Assembly (NCBI GenBank): GCA_024704175.1
Contig: CP085629.1
Span: 1,860,001-1,924,000, forward strand
Length of the DNA stretch: 64,000 nucleotides
Origin: Paenibacillus sp. P25
GTDB taxonomy: Bacteria > Bacillota > Bacilli > Paenibacillales > NBRC-103111
Direction: 5' to 3'
Shown: one piece after another, positions 53,464 to 62,341 of the stretch
Layout: every line of letters starts with the position of its first letter
Numbering within the stretch: position 1 is the first letter of the stretch
Position numbers and translations under genes: made by a program
Notes under the pieces: generated by a model
What the model saw: the letters and a program-made list of their open reading frames with translations, nothing else
Databases searched by the model: none
What the model was told of the DNA's origin: nothing

Positions 53464-56248
53464 CACGGGAAGAAACGGTCCCGCATTAAAGCAGGGGTTA
53501 AACTTCGTACAAAGCTTGGGAGATCAACAGGGACTTGCGGCTTTGCCGATTCCCGCCCCCATCCTTAGGGGAAACGGAGCAACATCAAGCTTAAATTCCG
53601 TCGTTGTCATGCAGCGGGCCAAGAGTGCCTGGGTCGAAGGAGCGGATCAAGGAAATCCTCTGTCCCTTTCTTTCAGAAGTCCGGGATTATCCCGACCTTA
53701 TCTTACTGCCCGTAAGATAAGTGATTTTTATAACAAGCATGTTAGATGGACGTTATCTTGGGGTTCGATTCTAGCGCGGTTTTTCCCTGAAAGTGTTTAT
53801 GCAGCTACCCCGGCTGCTCTAACACAGACGCCGGTGCGTTCCGTTAATTCTTCAAACCCTTTAGTTTCGGGAATCAAGAGCAACGCTGAACGAAGTACGG
53901 GAGCTAAACTTCGAAGGAGCGTATCGGATCGCAGCCAACATGAAGCCGTACAGAAGAACACGCAGCGGGATGGCATGGGAATGCGTGGTCTTGCTTCATC
54001 CGGTCCATGGAGGGCAGCTTCTTTGCCCGGCCAGAGGAAGTTGGAAGCAATAAGGGATGACAGCGGGAAAAGGCGGGCAGCCCGTTCGATAGATACGAGC
54101 AGACTAAGTACGTTGCCCGGTTCGGAAACTGCTTCGAGTACACCTGTTCTTTCAACGATCATGGCCTTTTCCCGGGGGATAACTATACCTTTATGGCCCG
54201 AAATTGGGAAACAGGTTGAGCCGGCCCGGACGCCGAATCCTCCGATGACTGGGCTCCTCCCGTACACCCCTCAGGCAGCTGGACTGGCGTACCGGGAAGA
54301 AGGGAACGGCAACTACCTCCCGAAGGATTCACGCCGTCTTATGCAACGGAGGGTAGGAGGCCGGGAAACGGCGCCATCATTACCTAATCCGCCGGAAGGC
54401 AGTGTGTCGCGCGCCGAAGCGTTCCCTATCGAAAATCAGGGGAAGACACGCCGGCTATCTCTTGCTTGGGAGTTTGAAAAGTCGGTCGCGGGCCATTCAA
54501 AAGCCTTGGTTCGGGACCGGAGGCCGATTTACCGAGTACAAGTTTCGCATTTTCCCGCGTCCATACTTGCGACTAGGCCCTTGGGAATGGGGGAGGTTTC
54601 GGATTTGCCCGTTCAAAGGGTGAACTCGGCTGTCCATGCTGCTTTATGGAATAGGGCGATAACGGCGAAAGACGGGTTGCTTCCCGCGGAAAGAACCGTT
54701 AATCCGGCGCTTTCGTCAATGGGCCGAACAACCCTGCGATCTGCAAGCAGAGGAATGATCGGTTCTCCGGCCCCGCAAGATGGGAACAGGGGAGAGACCT
54801 TGGGAAGGCAATCGCGTTCGATAGATCCATTTGATATGAACCGGCCCGATTACTCCGCCCAACAGGCTCAACGGGTCCATGCATTTACTGATTCAGCCTT
54901 TTCATCAACTGGAGAAAACCCGGTTTATGCGGGCAGTCCGGCGAAAGAAGCAGCTTCACAGATATTCCGTCGCCAACCCGGTGCAAAGCCCGCTTCCCAG
55001 GTCTTCCCCGGGCACGATACGGGGTCCATGGCGGCGGATGCCTCGACACAGAGCATGAAAGCGGGGTGGCCCCGCCCATCGGATGAAATTACCCGTAATC
55101 CGGCGGTTTTACCGCGAAATCCGCTCCAAAAGATGGCGGAAGGATACAACCGGACTTCATCGGGTCGTACATTGACGCTGCAGAAGTATATCCAACCGGA
55201 GCGACGGTTTACGAACGCATATGCACTTTCATCGCGGTTAATGAATACCCGAAATGCTCGATCTGCGGGAACAAGGCTTTCAACCGGGTCCCGCGAGGAG
55301 GAATGGACCGAGCATCGTCGGCCGCCAGGTCGTCATCCGCTTCCTGCGCACCGTTTCGATCCAGCCGACCGGAACGTTCGTCAAGCTGACGGACCGGGAA
55401 GCCGACTCCGGACCGGCGGCCCAGCTTCGCAGCCTTCGGCACATAAAGCTAGAGCCGTATTTCCAGGCACCCAGGTTGACAAACCGCCTGCGTATTCCGA
55501 GAGTATCAGGAACGTCCCGATACCGCAAATTCACCCGGTTCAAAAGATACCGTCGGAAGCTGCAGCATCAGCTGTCATGGTTCATCCTTCCGTTTCCGTG
55601 CCGGAACTCAGACCGTCGGGGACGCAAGCACGGGGTCTGACCACCCGCCGTGCAGCGCCACAGCGTGAACCGGGAGAGGCGCGCAAGGGGAAAAAAGCTG
55701 TATCCATCGTTGCCGGAAGCCGCACCGCAGCCGCTTTTGCTAAGCCGGCCGCACCGCAGCCGCCTGTGCTTACGCGCTTATCGCAAGGAATTTTGCGTCC
55801 GCTGATAAGCCGGCATAGGGCTCCGGGTTCGGCTCAGCCTTCCGAAGCCGCGGTACAGAGTGCGCTGAAGGCGCCTCGGACACCGCACACCACAAGTGGC
55901 ATTCAGCCTTCGGCATTGACGCCGCTGGCGCTGCAAACCCGGGCCGTACGGCCGCCTGCATCGCAGAACGCCGGTACTGGCGCTTCAATCACAACGCCGC
56001 GATCGCCCTTCAGTACGACACGCTCGGAGATTGAGTACCATAAGAAGCAGAAGACGGATCCCGGGGCCCTTGTAAAGCAAGCGTCGGCACAGGCCGTGAG
56101 CCAGGTTTCCACGCAACTGGAAGCGATGAAAATCCAGCTTGCGCAAGACGCCAGGTCGTCGTTGCCGGATTTAGAGCGTTTTGTCGACAAAGTGTATAAA
56201 GAATTGGAAAAGAAGATAAGGTTCGAGCGGCGGCGCAGCGGACTTTAA
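53279..56248 (+). CDS. Giant basic low-complexity eCIS protein, main segment (989 codons)
   Basis: This is the longest uninterrupted frame in the window. It starts MGPVAFFPLWEDADRTLVQRI and runs through long Ser/Arg/Pro/Ala-rich sequence without recognised domains. A conserved-looking C-terminus follows: DPGALVKQASAQAVSQVSTQ, then LPDLERFVDKVYKELEKKIR, which resembles the end of proteins lying before the LysM gene in other eCIS loci. Codon and base usage is less G+C-biased than in the structural genes around it. It may be a tape-measure-like scaffold, a surface or baseplate accessory, or cargo. A coiled-coil tape measure of Pvc14 type is expected to be helical, which this is not. Confidence 0.65.
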   Translation: MGPVAFFPLWEDADRTLVQRISEHAPDLRLGITFGGARKRGSEAGDRKYGQGLETQKVIVIDTGRNGPALKQGLNFVQSLGDQQGLAALPIPAPILRGNGATSSLNSVVVMQRAKSAWVEGADQGNPLSLSFRSPGLSRPYLTARKISDFYNKHVRWTLSWGSILARFFPESVYAATPAALTQTPVRSVNSSNPLVSGIKSNAERSTGAKLRRSVSDRSQHEAVQKNTQRDGMGMRGLASSGPWRAASLPGQRKLEAIRDDSGKRRAARSIDTSRLSTLPGSETASSTPVLSTIMAFSRGITIPLWPEIGKQVEPARTPNPPMTGLLPYTPQAAGLAYREEGNGNYLPKDSRRLMQRRVGGRETAPSLPNPPEGSVSRAEAFPIENQGKTRRLSLAWEFEKSVAGHSKALVRDRRPIYRVQVSHFPASILATRPLGMGEVSDLPVQRVNSAVHAALWNRAITAKDGLLPAERTVNPALSSMGRTTLRSASRGMIGSPAPQDGNRGETLGRQSRSIDPFDMNRPDYSAQQAQRVHAFTDSAFSSTGENPVYAGSPAKEAASQIFRRQPGAKPASQVFPGHDTGSMAADASTQSMKAGWPRPSDEITRNPAVLPRNPLQKMAEGYNRTSSGRTLTLQKYIQPERRFTNAYALSSRLMNTRNARSAGTRLSTGSREEEWTEHRRPPGRHPLPAHRFDPADRNVRQADGPGSRLRTGGPASQPSAHKARAVFPGTQVDKPPAYSESIRNVPIPQIHPVQKIPSEAAASAVMVHPSVSVPELRPSGTQARGLTTRRAAPQREPGEARKGKKAVSIVAGSRTAAAFAKPAAPQPPVLTRLSQGILRPLISRHRAPGSAQPSEAAVQSALKAPRTPHTTSGIQPSALTPLALQTRAVRPPASQNAGTGASITTPRSPFSTTRSEIEYHKKQKTDPGALVKQASAQAVSQVSTQLEAMKIQLAQDARSSLPDLERFVDKVYKELEKKIRFERRRSGL

Positions 56249-56299
56249 TTATCGGTTACCGTTATTTAATGGATCGGCTCCAGTAAAGGATGAGACGGC

Positions 56300-56923
56300 A
56301 TGTCCCTAACGAAAGCGAAAATTATAGTGGAAGGCAGCGACCGGCAGGAGATCGAGGTGCTGTTTAACCCGAAAGAATACCGGCTCGAATCCTCCAATAA
56401 GTTTGCGTGGCAAACCATTCCCGGCTTGAACGCGCCGATCGCCCAGTTCGTCAGCGGCGAGGCGACTACGCTGTCGATGGACTTGTTTTTCGACACCTAC
56501 GAGCAGGGCTCGGATGTGCGCACCCATACTTCCAAAGTCGTAAAGCTGCTGGAAGTCGATAAGGATTTGCATGCACCTCCGCCGTGCCGATTTGTTTGGG
56601 GCTCCTTGAATTTTAAAGGCGTCATTGAAAAGGTTTCGCAGAAATTCACCATGTTTCTTGATTCCGGTATTCCGGTCCGGGCTACGCTGACAGTCAGCTT
56701 CAAGGCAGTCATGAGTATGAAGGAGCAGTTTCAGCATATTCCGCGCCAGTCTGCCGACCGCACGAAGCAGAAGCCGTTTAACCAAGGCGACCAGCTGTGG
56801 ATGATGGCCGCACATGAATACGAAAATCCCGGACTATGGCGAGCTATTGCCAGGGCGAACAAGATCGATAACCCGAGACACATCGAAGCGGGGCGCAAGC
56901 TGATCGTTCCCAGGCTGGACTAG
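56300..56923 (+). CDS. eCIS LysM-domain adaptor (Afp7/Pvc7-like)
   Basis: This 207-residue protein has an N-terminal tail-protein domain (VLFNPKEYRLESSNKFAW, SMDLFFDTYEQGSDVRTHT) and a C-terminal LysM (FNQGDQLWMMAAHEYENPGLWRAIA, then GRKLIVP). In PVC the LysM protein links the tube initiator with the spike hub. The frame is intact. GGATGAGACGGC lies upstream, a modest ribosome binding site. Confidence 0.87.
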   Translation: MSLTKAKIIVEGSDRQEIEVLFNPKEYRLESSNKFAWQTIPGLNAPIAQFVSGEATTLSMDLFFDTYEQGSDVRTHTSKVVKLLEVDKDLHAPPPCRFVWGSLNFKGVIEKVSQKFTMFLDSGIPVRATLTVSFKAVMSMKEQFQHIPRQSADRTKQKPFNQGDQLWMMAAHEYENPGLWRAIARANKIDNPRHIEAGRKLIVPRLD

Positions 56924-56969
56924 CTCTTCGCCCATAGTTCTGACCGATACATTTTGACGGAGGAGGCGA

Positions 56970-58067
56970 ATGGCCGTGGCGCTGGAAACCGCTACTTATA
57001 CGTTTGACGAGCTGGAAAGCAAATACCGGAATTTTTACGCACCCGCTTACGAAATTTATATCGACGGTTCCAATATGGTCACCGAGAGCATGGCTATTCC
57101 CTCCATCACCGTGACTACCAGTGTGGAGCCGAAGGCCAACTACGTCAATTTTACTGTAAAAAATGCGTACGATCCCGTAAAAAGGGACTTCAATTGGCTG
57201 ACCCAGTATTTTGTCCTAGGGAAAACGCTGGAAGTAAAGATGGGGTATACCGATAAGCTGAGAACCGTATTTTACGGCATTATCACCTCCGTTACCGCCG
57301 ATTATCCGGGGCAGGGCCATCCTACGCTCAAGATCCTGGGCATGGATAAGTCGACCCTGATGATGAAGGGCTCCAAGGCCGGCTATTGGATTGATAAAAA
57401 GTACAGCGACGTGGCGAAGGAAATCGGACAGAAATACGTGCCGGATGTCGTTGTGGACGATACGCAAACTGTAATCAAGACCATTGATCAAAAGGGAATG
57501 AGCGATTTTAAATTTCTCGAATATTTGGCGCTCGTCTGCAATTATGATTTTTTTCTCGTGGATAAATCGATGTATTTCCGAAAACCGCTTACGGCCACCT
57601 CCAGCGTGCTGACGCTCAGCTACGGCAAAAATTTGCGCAGCTTCTCTCCCGACATGAACATTGCCGACCAGGTAACCAAAGTGACGGTGCGCGGTTGGGA
57701 CGACAAGCAGCAGAAGCCGATCGTGTCCTCGGCCTCGGAGATTACCAAGCTGGGCTCGGGCTCCAAGACGGGGAAGGATTTACTAAAGACGCAGGGCGAT
57801 TTCGAAGAAAATATCTACACGAATGTGGATTCCGTGGAAGAGGCAAAAGCCAAGGCCGAGGCGATTATGAACAAGAGAGCCATGAAGCTCGTGTCCGGCG
57901 ACGGCGAATGCATCGGGCTGCCCGAAATCTGCGCGGGACGGTATATCAAGCTGGACGGACTCGGCCAAGTCTTTAACCAGTCCTACTATATTGTTTCCTC
58001 TACGCACCGGATCGACAGCTCGGGCTATACGACCTCTTTTAAAGTTCAAGGAAATGCGGTGGGATAG
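56970..58067 (+). CDS. Baseplate hub protein, gp27/phage late control D-like (VgrG N-terminal half)
   Basis: This 365-residue protein is intact. It carries the YAPAYEIYIDGSNMV start, KTLEVKMGYTDKLRTVFYGIITSV, AKEIGQKYVPDVVVDDT and MSDFKFLEYLALVCNYDFFLV, which match the gp27-like hub that trimerises above the spike. The C-terminal stretch YYIVSSTHRIDSSGYTTSF is characteristic. GGAGGAGG precedes the ATG. In T6SS VgrG the hub and spike are fused; here the spike is the next gene, starting 2 bases after this stop. Confidence 0.88.
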   Translation: MAVALETATYTFDELESKYRNFYAPAYEIYIDGSNMVTESMAIPSITVTTSVEPKANYVNFTVKNAYDPVKRDFNWLTQYFVLGKTLEVKMGYTDKLRTVFYGIITSVTADYPGQGHPTLKILGMDKSTLMMKGSKAGYWIDKKYSDVAKEIGQKYVPDVVVDDTQTVIKTIDQKGMSDFKFLEYLALVCNYDFFLVDKSMYFRKPLTATSSVLTLSYGKNLRSFSPDMNIADQVTKVTVRGWDDKQQKPIVSSASEITKLGSGSKTGKDLLKTQGDFEENIYTNVDSVEEAKAKAEAIMNKRAMKLVSGDGECIGLPEICAGRYIKLDGLGQVFNQSYYIVSSTHRIDSSGYTTSFKVQGNAVG

Positions 58068-58068
58068 G

Positions 58069-58797
58069 ATGAACGAATTTCCTTATATAGGCCCGAACGA
58101 TTCGCTTGATTCGCTCACCCCTAAGATTAACGGCGTGATGGTGGCCGTCGTGACAGACAACAAGGATCCGGAGAATTTGGCCCGAGTCAAGCTGAAGCTG
58201 CCGCTCCGCGAAGGGGAGACGGAAACCGATTGGACGCGGATCGCCACCCTGATGGCCGGCAAAGACCGGGGGTCGCTGTTTATTCCCGAGGTTGGAGATG
58301 AAGTGCTGGTCGCCTTTCACCTCGGCGAAGCCCGGCGACCATATGTCATCGGTACGCTGTGGAATAAGAAGGACCCTTCACCGGCAGGAATGAACGATAA
58401 GAACGACATCCGCAAGTTCAAATCGAGAGCGGGCCATGAGCTGATTTTTGACGATAAAGACGAGGAAGGTAAAATCACCGTCAAGACGAAGAAAGGCCAA
58501 ATCGTAGAGCTTCTGGATAAAGACAGCACGCTCAAAATCGCCGATTCGAGCGGGAACAATTCCGTTGTGATTCAAGGCGGCTCCGCTAATGAAATCAAGA
58601 TTAAGGCCGGCGGCTCCGTCATTTCTATGAATGCCAAAGGCGATATTCAGATTGAAAGCACGAAGCAGATTACGGTCAAATCAACCCAGGTGAGCATCGA
58701 GGTCGCCGCCACACTGGCTCTGAAAGGCAGCGCTTCGGTTGACATCAAGTCGGACGGGGTCGTGAACATTAAAGGCAGCATGGTGAAAATCAACTGA
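58069..58797 (+). CDS. Spike/baseplate protein V, gp5-like (VgrG C-terminal half)
   Basis: This 242-residue protein has the OB-fold opening (INGVMVAVVTDNKDPENLARVKLKL, WTRIATLMAG, FIPEVGDEVLVAFHLG, PYVIGTLWN). A beta-helix spike follows with alternating hydrophobic and polar residues (SVVIQGGSANEIKIKAGGSV, IQIESTKQITVKSTQVSIEV). The frame is intact. It would form the membrane-piercing needle with a PAAR tip encoded elsewhere; no PAAR gene was seen before the window end. Confidence 0.88.
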   Translation: MNEFPYIGPNDSLDSLTPKINGVMVAVVTDNKDPENLARVKLKLPLREGETETDWTRIATLMAGKDRGSLFIPEVGDEVLVAFHLGEARRPYVIGTLWNKKDPSPAGMNDKNDIRKFKSRAGHELIFDDKDEEGKITVKTKKGQIVELLDKDSTLKIADSSGNNSVVIQGGSANEIKIKAGGSVISMNAKGDIQIESTKQITVKSTQVSIEVAATLALKGSASVDIKSDGVVNIKGSMVKIN

Positions 58798-58821
58798 TCC
58801 GGGAAAGGAGACCGCACCCAT

Positions 58822-59219
58822 ATGAAGTCGTTCTTGGGGAGGGGCTGGAAGTTCCCCGTCGAAGTGGATGAGGCCACCGGCCGGATCCAAATGTCCGAAT
58901 ATGAGGAGGATATTGCCGAAGCGATCCGCATTATTCTTTGGACCGGCAAGGGGAACGGATGATGAGGCCGGACTTCGGTCGCGGTGTGGAGAGCTTTCTC
59001 TTCGGCTCAACGGACGAAACGACGCTGCACCTGCTGGAATCGAATGTTGAGGAAGCGATCCGGGTCTGGGAGCCCCGGGTGCATGAAGTGGAAGTCCGGG
59101 CGGAGCCGGATCCCGGCAATCCGGGCAAAGTCATGATCCGCATCCGTTACGAAGTCCGGGCGACGAACAACTTGTTTAATCAGGTGTATCCTTTCTATAT
59201 CCATGAAGGAACAAAATAA
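58822..59219 (+). CDS. Baseplate protein gp25-like (one frameshift)
   Basis: The wedge protein gp25 (Afp9/Pvc9) reads FLGRGWKFPVEVDEATGRIQ and EYEEDIAEAIRIILWT. After one missing G near 58951 it continues RMMRPDFGRGVESFLFGS and ATNNLFNQVYPFYIHEG, the complete gp25 signature (the EAIR...T-GER-MRP...FG pattern). The restored length is about 133 residues. AAAGGAG precedes the ATG. Confidence 0.9.
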
Positions 59220-59270
59220 TCCAAGGCCGGGGAAAGCTTTGGAAATGAACGGACAGGAGGTGTTTCACGG

Positions 59271-62200
59271 ATGCGGGTTCCTCCGATCGATCCCCGGGAT
59301 GTCCCGGCGCTGATCCGTCAGATGCAGGGGATGGTTCCCTTTTATACGCCCGAATGGAGATTCACGCCGGAAGACCCTGATCCGGGAACGGCGCTGTTTC
59401 TCCTGTTCGCAAGGATGCTGGGAGACAATATCTCCAGGCTTAACCAAGTTCCGCATAAAAATTTCGTCGCCTTTCTGAACCTGCTGGATGTAACCCAGAT
59501 GTCCTCCCGGCCGGCCAAGGCCTATCTGACGTTTTATTTAAGCGAGGGTGCGCGGGAGACGGTGCTCGTGCCGAAGGGAACCAAGGTAGCGGGAACGCCT
59601 GCGGAGGGCGGAGATCCAGTCCTCTTCGAAACGGAGCACCCCATTATGGTTACACCGGCACGGCTCACGGACTTGTACGGTGTCAGCGATCTTCAAGACC
59701 GGATCGTGCGACTTAACCCCCTTTGGGAGAGAACCGGCCGGTGGCGCTGTTCCGTTTCGGCGCGGAAGGCGACATCCAGGAGCACAGTCTCCTGCTGAAG
59801 CACAACGATTTGTTTCGGCTGGCGCACGGGGCCCGGATCGAACTGGAGCTGACCCACTCACGGAAGCGGTACACCGAGGCCGGACTGGCTGAGCGCTTGG
59901 CCGACAGCCGGTCGGTGACGTGGAGTTACCGTTCGGGCGGCGCTTGGGTTCCTTTTGACGAGACGATAAGCCGGGGAACCGTTTGATTCTGATCAAACGC
60001 TCCATGGCTCCATGGGAAGAAGCGGAGCTTGTGGAAGGAGTGGGCCGATGGTCGCAGTGCAAGGTTCATTCCCTTGCCGAGGCGGGGGGACCCCGATTTG
60101 GCTGGGCTTGAGCTCGACGGCTTGCGGATCAAGACGGATTATGAGGATCTGCACGGCCAAGGGGGTATGGAGCCGGAGCGGATGTATGCCGGGGACATTC
60201 AAATCGATTCCTCTGGCGGGTATCCGTTCGGTGAGCTGTTCGCCCCGTTCGGCGCGTTCTACGCCGCCTGCGGGGAAGCGTTCAGCAAACGCGGAGGCCG
60301 GATTACGGTAAGCCTCAGCCTGTCATACCGAGAACACCGGATTCTGCCCGAGAAACCGCCGCAAATCGACTGGAAGCTTATCATGAAGAAGAAAGATGTG
60401 GATAAGGTTGACCTGCCCGACAAGGTTACCATCACCCGCGTCATATGGGAATATTGGAACGGTTCCGCATGGGTAAGGCTGCCCGTGCCGGCGGAAGCGG
60501 AGACGATGTTTTACAGCCCCATGGAAGGCGACCGTGAATTTTCGTTTATTTGTCCGGCCGATTTGAAGGAAACCTTCGTCAATTCGGAATGGAATTATTG
60601 GATTCGCGCCCGGATTATGAACATCGAAAATTTATATTCGGCGAACCCGCTTTATTTGTCTCCGTGGATCGAGCAGGTTCGGCTGAAATACGCTTACGAC
60701 GAGCCGGTTTATCCGCTGGAAGCCTGCTGGGCCCGTAATAACGGGGAGAGCCGGCAGCATTTGAACGAAGCCGGAGACCGGAGGCTTCCTTTTACCCCGT
60801 TTCGGCTTCCGGGGAGCGGTCAACCGGCCGTTTACTTTGGCTTCGACCGGGCTCCCGAACGGGGGCCGATCAGCCTTTATTTCTCGGTACTGCCGCAAAA
60901 GACAGCGAAAGGGAGTGCCCCGGCTATCGAATGGGAGTACAGCACAGGAGGCGGAAGCTGGCGGCCGCTGAAAACGACGGATGAAACGAACGGGTTTACC
61001 CGAAGCGGGACCCTTCGTTTCTACGCTCCATCCGGCATGGTGGAAGAACGGATGTTCGGGAGCAGCAGGTACTGGATTCGCGCGGTGAACCGGGATGGAA
61101 GGTTTGATTCATCCGACCGGCAAAGCCCCTGCCCGCTGATTCAAGGCATCCATTTGAACACCGCGGCGCCTATTCAGCAGGAAACCGTGGAGAAGGAAAC
61201 GCCTCAGGCGGCTCCATACGATGAATTTACGGGCGAAGTTCAACCATCGGCGCCTTAGCCCGTACTCCGGTTGTATCGGAGCAGGTCTGGGTGGATGAGA
61301 CGGGCCATTTATCCGGCGAAGAGCTGTCCGGGCTGGAGCGGGAAGAGGGCCGCACCGAGATTTTGCGCGATTCGGAAGGACATGTTATGAAATGCTGGAT
61401 CCGGTATGAGCCGGTAACGAATTTATTGAATTCCGGCGCGGCGGACCGCCATTACAGGATAGACCGTTTGACAGGACGGCTGTATTTCGGAGACGGCGTT
61501 CACGGGAAGCGTCTGCCGAACTCGGATCTTGAACGGGTAAGGGTGAGTTATACAACGGGCGGCGGAGCAAGAGGCAATGTGGACAAGCTGGTGATCAATC
61601 AGCTGCAGACCTCCATTGCGTTCATCCAAAGCGTGTCGAACCCGGAGCCTGCTTCCGGGGGATGCGACCCCGAACCATTGGAGGAAGCGCTGAAACGGGG
61701 CCCCCAGCTGATCAAGCACCGGGGCCGGGCCGTGACGGCGGAGGATTTCGAATGGCTGGCTCGGGAGGCTTATCCCGACATCGGACATGTGAAATGCTTG
61801 CCGGGCCGCAATGTCCGGATGGAGAAAGAAGCGGGCTGCATCACGCTGGTTGTCCTTCCCAAGACGGGGGGTTACGATCATGCGGCTTTTTCGGAGATTA
61901 AGCAGCACTTGGAAGCCTATCTCCGTGAACGTGCGGCGTTTCCGCTCGCGTTCCCGGGAAAAATTCAGGTGATCCCCCGGCGTATCTCGAAATCGGCGTG
62001 CAGGCGGTGCTGGCTGTGAAAAACATGGAGGAAGCGGCTGTGGCGGAAACGATGGCCCTCAAGAGACTGGGCCGGTTTCTGCACCCGCTTCACGGAGGCT
62101 TTGACGGTAGCGGATGGGCGATCGGCAAGCCGCTTCACCCTTCTATGTTCTATGCACTGCTGAAATCCATCGGCCCGATTCAGTACGTAGACCGTCTGAC

Positions 62201-62321
62201 AGTCACAGTTATGAAGCTGGAGGAAGGGGAAAGGACAGAGCCGCTGCCCGAGAAGATGGCCATGATTCCGCACGGAATCGTCACGGGAGGAAGTCATAAG
62301 CTGACCGCTCTGATCGTGTGA
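59271..62321 (+). CDS. Baseplate protein J/gp47-like, large form (about five frameshifts)
   Basis: This is a wedge protein of the Afp11/Pvc11 type. The N-terminus VPPIDPRDVPALIRQMQGMV and ALFLLFARMLGDNISRLNQVPHKN is typical. Breaks lie near 59728, 59982, 60085, 61240 and 61975; between them the reading includes FRFGAEGDIQEHSLLL, NWSEWNYW-like VNSEWNYWIRARIMN, GRLYFGDGVHGKRLPNSDL and HRGRAVTAEDFEWLAREAYP. The last part reads AYLEIGVQAVLAVKNMEEA. Restored length about 1,016 residues. AGGAGGTG precedes the ATG at 59271. Confidence 0.84.
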
Positions 62322-62341
62322 AGGAAGGGAGGTGAGACGGC

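Noticed and set aside
55254..55640. Plus-strand open frame of 128 codons inside the giant gene
   Set aside because: It overlaps the uninterrupted 989-codon frame in another phase. A short compensating double frameshift there cannot be excluded but has no positive support.
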